A stretch of DNA of 64,000 nt from Paenibacillus_E sp052115445 (GTDB lineage: Bacteria; Bacillota; Bacilli; Paenibacillales; NBRC-103111), in NCBI RefSeq assembly GCF_052115445.1, contig NZ_JBFRGR010000002.1, positions 1 to 64,000 of the forward strand, in the 5' to 3' direction. Positions within the stretch are counted from its first letter, which is position 1; each line of letters starts with the position of its first letter. A program made the position numbers and the translations under genes. Below the pieces are notes generated by a model. That model searched no databases and was not told the origin of the DNA. It was given only the letters and a program-made list of their open reading frames with translations. Of this stretch, positions 44,270 through 53,689 are shown piece after piece.

Positions 44270-44641
44270 CTAGCCTTTTCTTGATAGAAGCACACGATCC
44301 ACAGCCTCAACTATTCTTTCATTGCTAAAAGGCTTCACCAGAAAGTCTTTGGCACCAGCTCGTATGGCATCCAGCACCATTTGCTGCTGCCCCATGGCCG
44401 AACACATGATGACACTTGCCCGAGGATCGAACTTCATAATTTCTTTCAAAGCTGAAATCCCATCCATCTCAGGCATCGTAATATCCATCGTCACTAATTC
44501 CGGTTTATATCGCTTATACAATTGTATCGCTTCTTGCCCATTGCTGCCTTCTGCCACAATCTCGTGACCGAGGGTGATTAAGTAATCTTTTAACAGTGCT
44601 CTCATAAAAGCGGCATCATCGACAATCATGATTCTTCTCAT
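44270..44641 (-). CDS. CheY-like single-domain response regulator
   Basis: A 123-aa receiver domain without output domain. MRRIMIVDDAAFMRALLKDY carries the acidic pair, ELVTMDITMPEMDGISALKE the phospho-acceptor Asp (near 53), IMCSAMGQQQMVLDAIRAGA the switch Ser and DFLVKPF the conserved Lys. It resembles CheY of Bacillales flagellar operons but lies away from chemotaxis genes, so a partner cannot be named. It is monocistronic, followed by a strong terminator. Confidence 0.9.
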   Translation of the reverse strand: MRRIMIVDDAAFMRALLKDYLITLGHEIVAEGSNGQEAIQLYKRYKPELVTMDITMPEMDGISALKEIMKFDPRASVIMCSAMGQQQMVLDAIRAGAKDFLVKPFSNERIVEAVDRVLLSRKG

Positions 44642-44950
44642 GGGACAGACTCCCTTCCAACGATTTATTCCAAATATCCCTATCTATTCATCCTACTACG
44701 TTCCCATATTTTTCTAAAATTGGGTCACCTGACATGCCATTCACGATCTGTGCGGATATCAGAATTCTGTCTCTGCCGTTGATATTTGCTCTTGTGTGTT
44801 AACAATACCCTCACCCCATGTATGAAAATCTCGTTGATTTCTGGTCGCCGGCTGTCATGAAAATGAATAGCACTATATACCTGCCTGCCAAGTATATAGA
44901 GCCGCTCTCTCAAATTTCTCACAAAAAGGAAGATCGTGTCGAATATACAC
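44642..44950. other. Gene-free stretch upstream of cheY
   Basis: I see no gene here. It should hold the promoter of the cheY-like gene, but I found no convincing consensus. Near 44870-44900 there is TATATACCTGCCTGCCAAGT and a matching TATATAG, a possible weak dyad. Confidence 0.3.
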
Positions 44951-44985
44951 AAAAAGACGGAAAGCGATTGAACGCATTCCGTCTT
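44951..44985 (-). terminator. Terminator of the sensor/regulator operon
   Basis: AAGACGGAA / TTCCGTCTT with a 14-base loop and a minus-strand TTTTTGTG tail, eleven bases after the response regulator stop. Confidence 0.8.
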
Positions 44986-44995
44986 GTTTATGCTT

Positions 44996-46114
44996 TTAAT
45001 TTAAATATGCCGCTACGCTGGCACTCATTTCCTCAGGAGGCTCTATGCCGAGTTCTCTCAAATACAATGCTTTAAAATTGGTATAGTGCTTAGCTATTCG
45101 TTCCTTTTTCCCACTTTTCGCATAAACAACCATCAGCATTTGATGCATCTCTTCATTCAGAGGATACAACGTCAAATACGTGTCTATCTTCAACTCCGCT
45201 TTGCTCCAGGCTTCTTCACGCATGTCGCGTTGAGCCATTAGACATACAAGTGATGTATATCGCTTCCTATAATTCTCCTCCAATTGGGTTTTCCACAGAT
45301 AATCCTTGCGATCTAACAACGAGCCTCGATAAAGGGAACATACCCTTTCTGCTCGCGTGATCTCTTGAATCCCTTCTAAGGAAGTTATCTCACTTAACTG
45401 GAACTCCAATAGATCATACATACTCCCTAACGTAACTAACATATAGCCATCATTCGTTTTGAGAATATCCATACCGATTTCCTGTTCTTTCAACAGCTTT
45501 TTCAAGCGATAAATTGTATTATGTAAATTATGCGAAGCGCGGTCTTCCAGCATATCCGGCCATAACATATCGGCCAAATACCATTTATTAATGTCCTGTC
45601 CTGGGTTGCAAAGGAAATAGGCGAACAGCTCCTCCGTCTTTTTCGTTGGCCAACGGACAAGTGCACCTTCTGGATTGCGTACCTCCAAACTTCCGAAACA
45701 ACGGATCACAGATTGTCGCGTTTTGATTACAGTGGGCTCAGTCACTTGTTCTAGCTTCAAGAGGCGACTCGTAATGCGTTCAATGGCAGCAGGTGTAACT
45801 GGCTTTAGGATATAGTCAAAAGCGTAGACCTTGAAGGCATCTAACGCATACTCCTTGTAGGCTGTCGTAAAGATAATTTTGGTCTGCTCCATGATGTCAT
45901 TTATTCGCTGAGCAAGTTCAAGCCCATTCATTTTCGGCATCTCTACATCCAGAAAAGCCAGATCAGGCTTCAGTTCCGGCATGGAAATTAACGCTTCCTG
46001 CGGATTATTAAAAGCCCCAACGATGCTATAATGCGGGTTCCTTCCGATCAGAACCTTCATTAATTCGAGAATCGGTTTTTCATCTTCAACGATAACCACC
46101 CTAATCAAGTTCAT
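44996..46114 (-). CDS. SARP-type response regulator (REC-HTH-BTAD)
   Basis: A 372-aa regulator. Receiver domain (1-120): VVIVEDEKPILELMKVLIG, then LAFLDVEMPKMNGLELAQRI with the phospho-acceptor Asp near 56 and DYILKPV near 108. Residues 135-230 form an OmpR-type winged helix (TKKTEELFAYFLCNPGQDIN, SHNLHNTIYRLKKLLKE), and 240-372 a BTAD tetratricopeptide-like domain. This 'SARP with receiver' layout is common in Paenibacillus. Its start overlaps the last 14 bases of the sensor kinase gene, so the two form a two-component system. Confidence 0.9.
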   Translation of the reverse strand: MNLIRVVIVEDEKPILELMKVLIGRNPHYSIVGAFNNPQEALISMPELKPDLAFLDVEMPKMNGLELAQRINDIMEQTKIIFTTAYKEYALDAFKVYAFDYILKPVTPAAIERITSRLLKLEQVTEPTVIKTRQSVIRCFGSLEVRNPEGALVRWPTKKTEELFAYFLCNPGQDINKWYLADMLWPDMLEDRASHNLHNTIYRLKKLLKEQEIGMDILKTNDGYMLVTLGSMYDLLEFQLSEITSLEGIQEITRAERVCSLYRGSLLDRKDYLWKTQLEENYRKRYTSLVCLMAQRDMREEAWSKAELKIDTYLTLYPLNEEMHQMLMVVYAKSGKKERIAKHYTNFKALYLRELGIEPPEEMSASVAAYLN

Positions 46115-49100
46115 CCCACCTTTCTACGAAGACATCCTTATCGTTTCTGGTTAAAGGCAGATACATGGTAACCTTCGTTCCTCGCCCCATTTCTGAGCTG
46201 ATCGACAGTGAAGCTCCTGGGATCGTATCTACCCTTTTACGAATATTCGCAATCGCAATGCCTCCACTTCCACGTTCTCCGCTCGCCATCTTATAGAGCA
46301 AATCATCTGGGATCCCGATCCCATTATCCTGCACCGTTACATGTAAATAGTCGTCTCCTTCTTGGATCGTTAATGTGACGGTTCCGTACTCATCTTTTTC
46401 GAACAAGCCGTGTCGAATCGCATTCTCCACAAAAGGTTGGATGCAAAGCGAGGGAATAGAGAAATGTTTCAGACTATCATCCACATAACAAATAAATTCA
46501 AATCGATCTCCATAGCGCGCCTTCTCAATCTCTACATAGGCATCAATCAAATCTAACTCCCGATGTAGATTGACGAATAAGTCATTTCGGTCCATATCCA
46601 GAATATAGCGCAGGAATTGGCTGAGCTTCGACAATAAATAAGCAGCTTTCTCGCCATCCGTATAGCAAAATGAAATAACACTGCTAAGCGCATTATAAAG
46701 AAAGTGAGGCTTAATCTGTGCTTGATGGAAGGCAAGCTCATTACGAATCGCTTCCTGGATCGAGGTTTTCATCGCAATCAAGGTTTGAATTCTCGCGAGC
46801 AGCGTCTCGGCTTCGAACGGTTTCGTGACGTAATCATTCGCTCCCACACTGAATCCAAGTGCGATATCTTGTGAAGTGTCCTTGGCAGTTGCGAATAAAA
46901 TAGGCAAATCGAGAATGGAATGCTGGGTGCGCAACACTCGGCATAGCTCAATCCCAGAAACACCTGGCATCATCACATCAAGGATTATCAGATCAATTTG
47001 CGGGTGTTCACTCATTTTACTCATCGCTTCTTTGGCCGAAAAGGCTGTAAGCACATTATAGCTATGTCTTTTGAGAATATTGAGCAGTGTATACATATTG
47101 GAAGCCTCATCATCCACGACGAGAATCGTATGAGCGTGCTCCTCTAGACTATCCAAAGATTCATGGTCATTTCCAAGTCTTTGCTGATAGCTATCAACCG
47201 TCGATCGTTTTTGGCTCACATGCACGTAATTCATGGCCATCGGTAGTTTAAAAGCCATTCGCGTACCCTGTCCAACCTCTGTCCAGTCAATCCGAATGTC
47301 CCCACCCATTCGCTCTACGAGTTTGCGACTAATATACAAGCCAACCCCCATGCCTGTGTAGCCGTCCTCTGGTAAAACATGCTCCTGTTGTTCGAAATAC
47401 TCGAATACTTTGGCGTATTTATCAGGTGAAATACCTGTCCCTGTATCCTCAACGGCAATGTGAATATCCTCTTCCACTATGTTTGCACTTACACGGATCT
47501 TACCTTGTTCGGTATGCTTCATTGCATTGTGCACTAAATTGTACATGATTTGCCGTAACCGATTCTCGTCCGCTTGGACCCACATATCCGAAGGCACTTG
47601 GTTATCCAAGCGTACCGCTTTACCTGCAAGCTCGAACTGCAAAACATCAAATACGATTTGGGTCACAGCCCGCACATCTACAACTGTCATAAGCAGCCGC
47701 AGCTCGCCATGCTTCAACCGCGTCACATCAATAAGATCCTGCATGAGCATCGATAATTTTACGGATGTATCCTTGACCAACCATAGATTTTGCTTCTGCC
47801 TAGCGGACAAATTGTGCTCATCATCATCCAGTAAAGATGAGGTAATGTTCATGATTCCGTGCAGCGGCGTCTTTATCTCATGTGAGGTGTGCATAAGAAA
47901 CTCATCCTTCAATTGATTGGAGACTGTAAGTTGATGCGTCAAAAGCTCTGTATTCTCGTACGCATCGGTTAACCTTACCGCTAACAGCAGGTTCATTAAC
48001 GTAATGAAACCAATAACCCCAACTTTATGCCATAAATCCGAGGATATCGCACTTTCCGAATATAAAACACCATCTATTAACGAGACCATTAAAGAGACGA
48101 TAGCTACGATAAACAAGCCAAGTTCTTTCCGTTCATAGGTACCTCTCTTACTATTGAAGAACAGATAAATCATCCTACCGAGAAGCAGTAGGGGGACGAA
48201 CCCAATGTATAGAAAGAATAAACTTCTCACTTCATTATAGAGAGCGTAAGGGAAGATAATGATAACGACTACGATCAGAACGATTGGAGCAATTAACAGC
48301 CTGATCTTGTTGCGTGAAATCAACTTCTGGTGAATGGAACAAAAAAACAATAAACAGAGAATCGAACTAACAAACTCAAAACTATCAAGCATTTTATACG
48401 TGATGTCAAAAGGAACCTGAGGTATCAATCGTTGAAACAGCTTCTCACCGTACAAAAACTGAACGCCTGCCGTGGAGAAGAGATATAACCCGCTCAGTAA
48501 ATACGTTTTCTCTCGACTACGTAGGAAATAGAGACTGAGATGATAAGCTCCGAACATGACAAGCACCAAAATAAGGGATAAATCACCACCGATTAATAAG
48601 CTATTCAGTTTAGAAATGTCTGCATGCAAGCCAAACTGAATGGCATTTACAATCCCTCCAGACATATATTCGTAATTCGCCACTTGCAATAAAATTTCAA
48701 ATTCCTGGGAATTCACATGAAAAAATGTGCTGTAGGGTGTATTTCCCGGCATGTTCGTTTCTTTATTCGTAGCTGGTAGTCCGCTTCCCCCCTCCAATTT
48801 GCCATCGACATAAAGCTGATGGGACATCCGGATGCTGCGCAGCTTCATGCCATATATGTCGTCAGTAGTACTCACCCGAACTAAGAGACGGTATGTTCCG
48901 TATCCTTTGTTGCTTATACCGCCTCCTATCGTCTTTCCATTCCATATACCTGGCACGTCTATATAAGAGACATCTCTGCGCGTGCCTGATTGAAAATCAC
49001 TAGGCGTTAACAGCTGCCCTTCATAAAATTCCCACTCCCCATTTAAGGAAACAACGCCGAGCTTGTGTAAATCCTCCTTAGATAAATCCAAAACACCTTG

Positions 49101-49214
49101 TTTGGCGGTCTGCTTGTTTTGACTAGGGATCATCTGCGAATAAATGCCTATAAATAATAAAATAGAAAATGAGAACACCAAACTGATTCCTATGATTTGA
49201 CGAAAACTCCTCAC
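46101..49214 (-). CDS. Hybrid sensor with two histidine kinase modules
   Basis: A 1037-aa membrane sensor. After one N-terminal helix there is a galactose-binding-like extracellular domain (about 60-200; SLNGEWEFYEG, GYGTYRLLVRV), then seven helices (7TMR-DISM, about 210-415), then HisKA (MHTSHEIKTPLHG near 445) and HATPase (ENRLRQIMYNLVHNAMKHTE, GMGVGLYISRKLVE), a receiver domain (about 700-830, DLIILDVMMPGVSGIELCR), and then a second LytS-type kinase module (QAQIKPHFLYNALSSVISFC, IQPFVENAIRHGLF). So it carries two kinase cores of different type. The start is taken as the GTG seven bases after AAGGGG. Confidence 0.9.
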   Translation of the reverse strand: MRSFRQIIGISLVFSFSILLFIGIYSQMIPSQNKQTAKQGVLDLSKEDLHKLGVVSLNGEWEFYEGQLLTPSDFQSGTRRDVSYIDVPGIWNGKTIGGGISNKGYGTYRLLVRVSTTDDIYGMKLRSIRMSHQLYVDGKLEGGSGLPATNKETNMPGNTPYSTFFHVNSQEFEILLQVANYEYMSGGIVNAIQFGLHADISKLNSLLIGGDLSLILVLVMFGAYHLSLYFLRSREKTYLLSGLYLFSTAGVQFLYGEKLFQRLIPQVPFDITYKMLDSFEFVSSILCLLFFCSIHQKLISRNKIRLLIAPIVLIVVVIIIFPYALYNEVRSLFFLYIGFVPLLLLGRMIYLFFNSKRGTYERKELGLFIVAIVSLMVSLIDGVLYSESAISSDLWHKVGVIGFITLMNLLLAVRLTDAYENTELLTHQLTVSNQLKDEFLMHTSHEIKTPLHGIMNITSSLLDDDEHNLSARQKQNLWLVKDTSVKLSMLMQDLIDVTRLKHGELRLLMTVVDVRAVTQIVFDVLQFELAGKAVRLDNQVPSDMWVQADENRLRQIMYNLVHNAMKHTEQGKIRVSANIVEEDIHIAVEDTGTGISPDKYAKVFEYFEQQEHVLPEDGYTGMGVGLYISRKLVERMGGDIRIDWTEVGQGTRMAFKLPMAMNYVHVSQKRSTVDSYQQRLGNDHESLDSLEEHAHTILVVDDEASNMYTLLNILKRHSYNVLTAFSAKEAMSKMSEHPQIDLIILDVMMPGVSGIELCRVLRTQHSILDLPILFATAKDTSQDIALGFSVGANDYVTKPFEAETLLARIQTLIAMKTSIQEAIRNELAFHQAQIKPHFLYNALSSVISFCYTDGEKAAYLLSKLSQFLRYILDMDRNDLFVNLHRELDLIDAYVEIEKARYGDRFEFICYVDDSLKHFSIPSLCIQPFVENAIRHGLFEKDEYGTVTLTIQEGDDYLHVTVQDNGIGIPDDLLYKMASGERGSGGIAIANIRKRVDTIPGASLSISSEMGRGTKVTMYLPLTRNDKDVFVERWDELD

Positions 49215-49367
49215 TATGGGTCCCCTTTCTGCGATTGTGTCCGATACGAGTGATTCTATCATTTCATACTCACAAAAATCTCACAAGCCCCTCAATAGTA
49301 GAGGCTTTTTCTTTTTTCATTTGCTACAATAAGCTATATAAGTAAATACGATTGGACGTGAAATCGA

Positions 49368-50268
49368 ATGTTGGACAAGGCCGCCTTCTTACATAACTAC
49401 AACTTTGAAGAAAAAGATCTAACAGATCATAATATTAACTGGGATACACTCATCGAAATTTTTAATGATTTTAACGGAAAATCTGCTGCATATTCAATAC
49501 ATGCCGAATACATTTCTAAAATTTTAAGGACAAATGGAAATATCCATACGGTGCGATCTCGTGTTAAAGATCCAGAGCATTTAGTAGCTAAACTTATTAG
49601 AAAGACACCTGACCGCCAAATATTAAAAAATGACCCCAATTTTCAATTTTCAATTGATAATTATAGGAGCAAAAATAGAGTCCAGAATTTCGGGATATCG
49701 TTCAGTTCATTATTTAGTTGAATTAAATCTTACTAAAGAGAGTATTGTTCTGGCTGAAATTCAGGTAAGAACCATTTTTGAAGAAGGTTATGGTGAAATT
49801 GATCATTTACTTCGTTACCCTCATACAAAAGTCCCCAAAATATTGGAAGATAATATCCTACTTCTGAATCGTATTGCTGGCAGCGCAGATGAAATGGCTT
49901 CATTCATAAACATTCTCAAAAGAGATTGGTTCTCGATGATGGGTAACTATGAAGAAATAATTGATACTAAAAATAAAGAAATTGAAGAGCTGACTAGGAA
50001 AATAGAACTTACAGAAATGAAGGCTCCTGACAAGAAATCGCTCTTAGAAATTGTAGGTAATATTAAAAAACACAATACAAACAATCCTTATAATACTTCT
50101 GATTTAGGAGTACTAGGAAATAGCTTTTTTACTATTGGTGAACATTCAAGAAAATTAGTTAATCGGCATGAAGAAGCTATTAAACAACTTGCAGATACTG
50201 CTTTACATGTAGTGAACAAACATGATCAAGCAATTAAATCACTGCAGAAATCACTTGATAACTCTTAA
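49368..50268 (+). pseudogene. Broken RelA/SpoT-domain gene
   Basis: Frame one reads MLDKAAFLHNYNFEEKDLTD ... GNIHTVRSRVKDPEHLVAKL IRKTPDRQ and then loses the family pattern. A second frame reads SGYRSVHYLVELNLTKESIV, LAEIQVRTIFEEGYGEIDHL and a long C-terminal coiled region. The segment between (normally containing the DLIG-x-R-x-L-H-L-F motif of the ppGpp synthetase) is deleted, and the frame shifts. The E-I-Q-V-R-T motif survives. It is clearly richer in A+T than its neighbours, which suggests transfer. It cannot make a complete synthetase. Confidence 0.75.
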
Positions 50269-50288
50269 TTTAAAAAGGTTATACCAGC

Positions 50289-50313
50289 AAGCCCTTTATT
50301 TAAGGGCTTTTTT
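50289..50313 (+). terminator. Terminator after the RelA/SpoT remnant
   Basis: AAGCCCTT / AAGGGCTT with a five-base loop followed by TTTTAT. Confidence 0.85.
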
Positions 50314-50340
50314 ATGTAACTGGATGTTGACGAGGCACCT

Positions 50341-50545
50341 CTGCTTGGAAATAAGGTTAACTGGAAATACTTCAGCTAATTTGGTGATTAATCCTTGAAA
50401 ATTCAGTTTTGATGGAAAATGTACAGTTATTTCCTAAAGAAACAGCTGTAACGCTACTTTCTTCTGGAATTAGCTACATGAAATCCATTTATTTCAATTC
50501 CCGAGTCATTTTCGGCAAATTTAGATGTACTTTTTCTAGTTAATC
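50341..50545. repeat. Dispersed intergenic repeat, copy C
   Basis: Units TGGAAATACTTCAGCTAAT and TGGAAAATGTACAGTTAT in forward orientation, and TTAGCTACATGAAATCCATT in inverted orientation near 50470-50490. GATGTACTTTTTCTAGTTAA at 50523-50542 may be a further decayed unit. It lacks the G/T-rich lead of copies A, B and D. Confidence 0.65.
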
Positions 50546-50615
50546 GCAAGCACAAACGCAGAAGTATGAAATTACCGACCAAGGTACCCGTGTTATCCGC
50601 GCTGGATGTGCACAC

Positions 50616-50660
50616 AAAAAAGCATGCACAATCCAAAAAATCTTGGACTACGCATGCTTA
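50616..50660 (-). terminator. Terminator of the PAS hybrid kinase gene
   Basis: AAGCATGC / GCATGCTT with an inner TCCAA/TTGGA stem and a minus-strand T run. Confidence 0.8.
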
Positions 50661-50685
50661 CTCTTTTGCTGGAATCGCCCGTCGC

Positions 50686-53076
50686 TTACACCCGCTTCAA
50701 ACCGAGTATCTCGAGCAACATACCCGACAATTGGCTAGGTGGATATGGTTTGACGAAATACATGTTTGCCCCGATTTCCTTCCCCTTCTCAATTTCATCC
50801 AATGCGGAGGAAATGAAGATAGGCATGTCATGTAAGGTCGGATCTTCCTTGATGAGATTGATAATCTCCCATCCGTCGATACTATTATTTAGCATGATGT
50901 CAACGATAACCGCATCTGGCCTCTTGACCGGCATATCTTTAAGCGCTTGTTCGCCCGTCGTGTAATTGATGACACGGAAGCCTTTCTCAGTGAGCTCCTC
51001 GGTGAGCAGTTCCGTCAGGCTGGCGTCATCCTCGATGAGCACGACGGTTTTGCCTGTGAATTCATTTGCTGCCGCTGATAGCCGATCGGCCTCGATAATG
51101 AGCTCAGGCCTGGAGATCAAGGGAAGGCTAACGCGGAACGTACTCCCTTCGCCTAGCTTAGAGATAACGGTAATTTCGCCTCCATGTGCTTCGACAATGC
51201 CTTTCACAATCGCAAGGCCTAACCCGGTTCCACCAATGGCTCTCCGATCCGAGTTATCAATGCGATAAAACTTCGTAAACAGCTTCGGAATGGCTTCTTC
51301 AGGAATACCCAGTCCATCATCGGTAATATCAACAACGGCATGCGAACCGTTATGGTAAAGCTTCGCTGTAATCCGCCCACCTTCAGGTGAATACTTGACT
51401 GCATTACTGACGAGGTTCATAAAAAGCTGCGTCAGATTATCCTGATCTCCAGAAATAACATATGGCATACTAGGCATGTGAATGTTGAAGTCATGCTTCG
51501 TGGAGCTGCCTTGCTGCAAAGTGAAAACACCATTTATCACGTCAAAGAGATCAACAGGATTTTTCTGATGTGTCGACTTGCCCGATTCCATTCGTTGGAC
51601 ATCCAGGAAATCATTAATTAATGAGGTCAGTCGAACGGTTTCCTGATGGATCGTTTTCAAATATTTCTGTTGCTTTTCTGGACTCGTCTCTTTGGTCAAC
51701 AATCGTTCAGCAAAGCCCAATACACTGGAAAGCGGCGTACGCAGCTCATGGCTCACGGTGCTTACGAACTCTGACTTCAATTGGTCCACTTCGGCTTGTT
51801 TCGTCATATCGCGATGGACAAAAACCGTTCCGATTCTACCCGATTCTCTATACAAAGGCTCCGCATAGGCTTCTATAACCCGTCTTACCGGATAATCGAT
51901 CTCATAGGTGTATGTCCTCTGATCCAAGCCATTTTCACTAACCTGTTTAATCATAAATTGCTTTAAGTCGGAACTATCCCCAATTGCATTGGTGGCGGAT
52001 ACGAAAAATTCACTTAACATTATATCCGACATCGGCTGCTGCACCGATATACCGAATATGTCATGCATCGTTGAGTTAGCCGATACAATTACGCCGTCCA
52101 CATTGATAAACTGAACGCCTTCCTTGATCGTATTCATAATGTCTCTAGTTAAGGCTCTTTCATTGATGAGCTGCTCTTCGTTTTCTTCCATTTTGCGTAA
52201 CATATCCTGAAGCTCTTCCTGCTGCATTTGTAGCTCTTCTTGCTGGGCAATCAACTCTTCATTCTGCGATAGGAGCTCTTCTTCCTTCATTTGGATCTTC
52301 TGCAGCATGGTATGAAAAGAATGATTGAGCAGGCCAATCTCATCGTTCCGTTTATCCATCTCCAGCTCAACAGACTGGCCTAATGTCACTTTCTCAGCAT
52401 TATCTGCTAACTTGCGCAGCGGTCTGCCAATGTTTCTAGCTGTATGCGAGGTCATAAAAGTAATGAACACCAGAATACCAAACACATAGGCGAAGAATAC
52501 ATAATTGAGATTGGCTAAGGTTTTAAACAAATTCTGGGCTTCGATTTCTGATTGATCGGAGGTTTGCGTAGAGATGTCATTGATTTTGCCTAACAAATCA
52601 TAGATACTTGTCCCTACACTGCCGCTCGGTGTCGCTGAGCCAGTCTTCACTAACGCCATGGGATCGACGTCGTGCGCAAGCTTGACATATTTGGGAAATA
52701 CATTCTCGAAATAGTTCTTCTCAAATGACTTTAATGTTGTAAGCAGCTCTTTCTCCTGATCTGTTAAAGGAAGCTGCACAAATGTCTCCATTGCCTGCTC
52801 AAGCTCTGGCTTTTCCTTCATCACAGCCTCATATTCAAACTCCTGGCGGAATGCGTAGAAAGCTCTTGCATGTAAAAAGATTTGATTGTAGTGGAGATAA
52901 ATGGAGGCCGTAGCCTTTTCTTTCACTTTGAGCAGCGTGATGCGTTCTTGGTAAGACTGTTGCACTTGTTTATCAGTAAATGAAACTCCAATGGCCCCCA
53001 CCATGACAAGCAATGCGAAAAACAATATCATTCTAACAAATCGACGGGAAAGGCTCAACTTCACAAGGTTAGGCAT
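50686..53076 (-). CDS. Hybrid sensor histidine kinase (HAMP-PAS-HisKA-REC)
   Basis: A 796-aa membrane sensor. Two helices (about 14-32 and 190-212) flank an extracellular helical domain. HAMP follows (ARNIGRPLRKLADNAEKVTL near 215), then a glutamine/glutamate-rich coiled coil (LLSQNEELIAQQEELQMQQE) and a PAS domain (about 315-430). HisKA FVSTVSHELRTPLSSVLGFA near 448 has the phospho-His, HATPase has LTQLFMNLVSNAVKYSPEGG and GTGLGLAIVKGIVEAHGG, and a C-terminal receiver (about 675-790, DAVIVDIMLNNSIDGWEIIN) ends the protein. No separate response regulator lies beside it. Confidence 0.92.
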   Translation of the reverse strand: MPNLVKLSLSRRFVRMILFFALLVMVGAIGVSFTDKQVQQSYQERITLLKVKEKATASIYLHYNQIFLHARAFYAFRQEFEYEAVMKEKPELEQAMETFVQLPLTDQEKELLTTLKSFEKNYFENVFPKYVKLAHDVDPMALVKTGSATPSGSVGTSIYDLLGKINDISTQTSDQSEIEAQNLFKTLANLNYVFFAYVFGILVFITFMTSHTARNIGRPLRKLADNAEKVTLGQSVELEMDKRNDEIGLLNHSFHTMLQKIQMKEEELLSQNEELIAQQEELQMQQEELQDMLRKMEENEEQLINERALTRDIMNTIKEGVQFINVDGVIVSANSTMHDIFGISVQQPMSDIMLSEFFVSATNAIGDSSDLKQFMIKQVSENGLDQRTYTYEIDYPVRRVIEAYAEPLYRESGRIGTVFVHRDMTKQAEVDQLKSEFVSTVSHELRTPLSSVLGFAERLLTKETSPEKQQKYLKTIHQETVRLTSLINDFLDVQRMESGKSTHQKNPVDLFDVINGVFTLQQGSSTKHDFNIHMPSMPYVISGDQDNLTQLFMNLVSNAVKYSPEGGRITAKLYHNGSHAVVDITDDGLGIPEEAIPKLFTKFYRIDNSDRRAIGGTGLGLAIVKGIVEAHGGEITVISKLGEGSTFRVSLPLISRPELIIEADRLSAAANEFTGKTVVLIEDDASLTELLTEELTEKGFRVINYTTGEQALKDMPVKRPDAVIVDIMLNNSIDGWEIINLIKEDPTLHDMPIFISSALDEIEKGKEIGANMYFVKPYPPSQLSGMLLEILGLKRV

Positions 53077-53164
53077 GGCAAATCTCCTTTACACGATCAT
53101 TTCATCAAAATTCGACAATTTCCTACCTGACCAATTCGGTGACTGCCAAGAAATTCCTCTATTT

Positions 53165-53572
53165 ATCGTTCTACCGATCCGGAGGCGCGGCTGCAATATC
53201 CGAATCGGGTTACTTTTGGCAGTGAAAATAGTGCGAGTCTGGAGGCCTGGCTTGCTGTCAAAGACAATGATGCGATATGTGCGCAGTTTAATCGATTATA
53301 TGGGCGAGGCCAAAGGGTGGCCTATCCGAGCTTCGCAAGCCGGATTCATGGATCTTGCCGGCTTTAAGAAAGCTAGCTATTACTTCCGTCAGAGCCTATA
53401 GAGCGCGGAACCTATGGCTTTTCTAGCCACAGCTAGTAAAGACGATCCCTCGTATCCGAGTAACAAAAGATGGCATAGCGGTGCTCCGCACTGACTGGAA
53501 GCATGGCGAGCTGCTTGCCTATGTTAGAGCTGGATTCACGGCCGGCCAGATCGTCGTGAAGGCTGAAGATTA
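53165..53572 (+). pseudogene. GH2 beta-galactosidase C-terminal remnant
   Basis: One frame reads STDPEARLQYPNRVTFGSEN followed by SASLEAWLAVKDND, a segment around the nucleophile Glu of many GH2 enzymes. A second frame reads IDYMGEAKGWPIRASQAGFM, DLAGFKKASYYFRQSL, then TAG where Trp is expected, SAEPMAFLATASKDDPSY, and later DWKHGELLAYVRAGFTAGQI VVKAED ending in TAG. These are the end of the catalytic barrel and the beginning of the C-terminal domain of GH2. Frameshifts, the nonsense codon and loss of both ends show decay. It is unrelated to the intact GH2 at 19607 in detail. Confidence 0.78.
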
Positions 53573-53641
53573 GGATTTGGTCCCAGGTACGGTTGTCATT
53601 GCTGTGAAATCGTAGATGAAGCCAACCTATTTGCACACAAG

Positions 53642-53686
53642 AAAAACCAGATACCATCCGATTTTGCGGGTGGCATCTGGTTTTTG
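53642..53686 (+). terminator. Hairpin terminator after the GH2 remnant
   Basis: AAACCAGAT(A)CC / GG(C)ATCTGGTTT arms with a T run on the plus strand. It probably ended the original GH2 gene. Confidence 0.7.
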
Positions 53687-53689
53687 CAG

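Noticed and set aside
47479..47916. 145-aa plus-strand ORF opposite the sensor kinase
   Set aside because: Cys/Ser-rich antisense shadow of conserved kinase codons.
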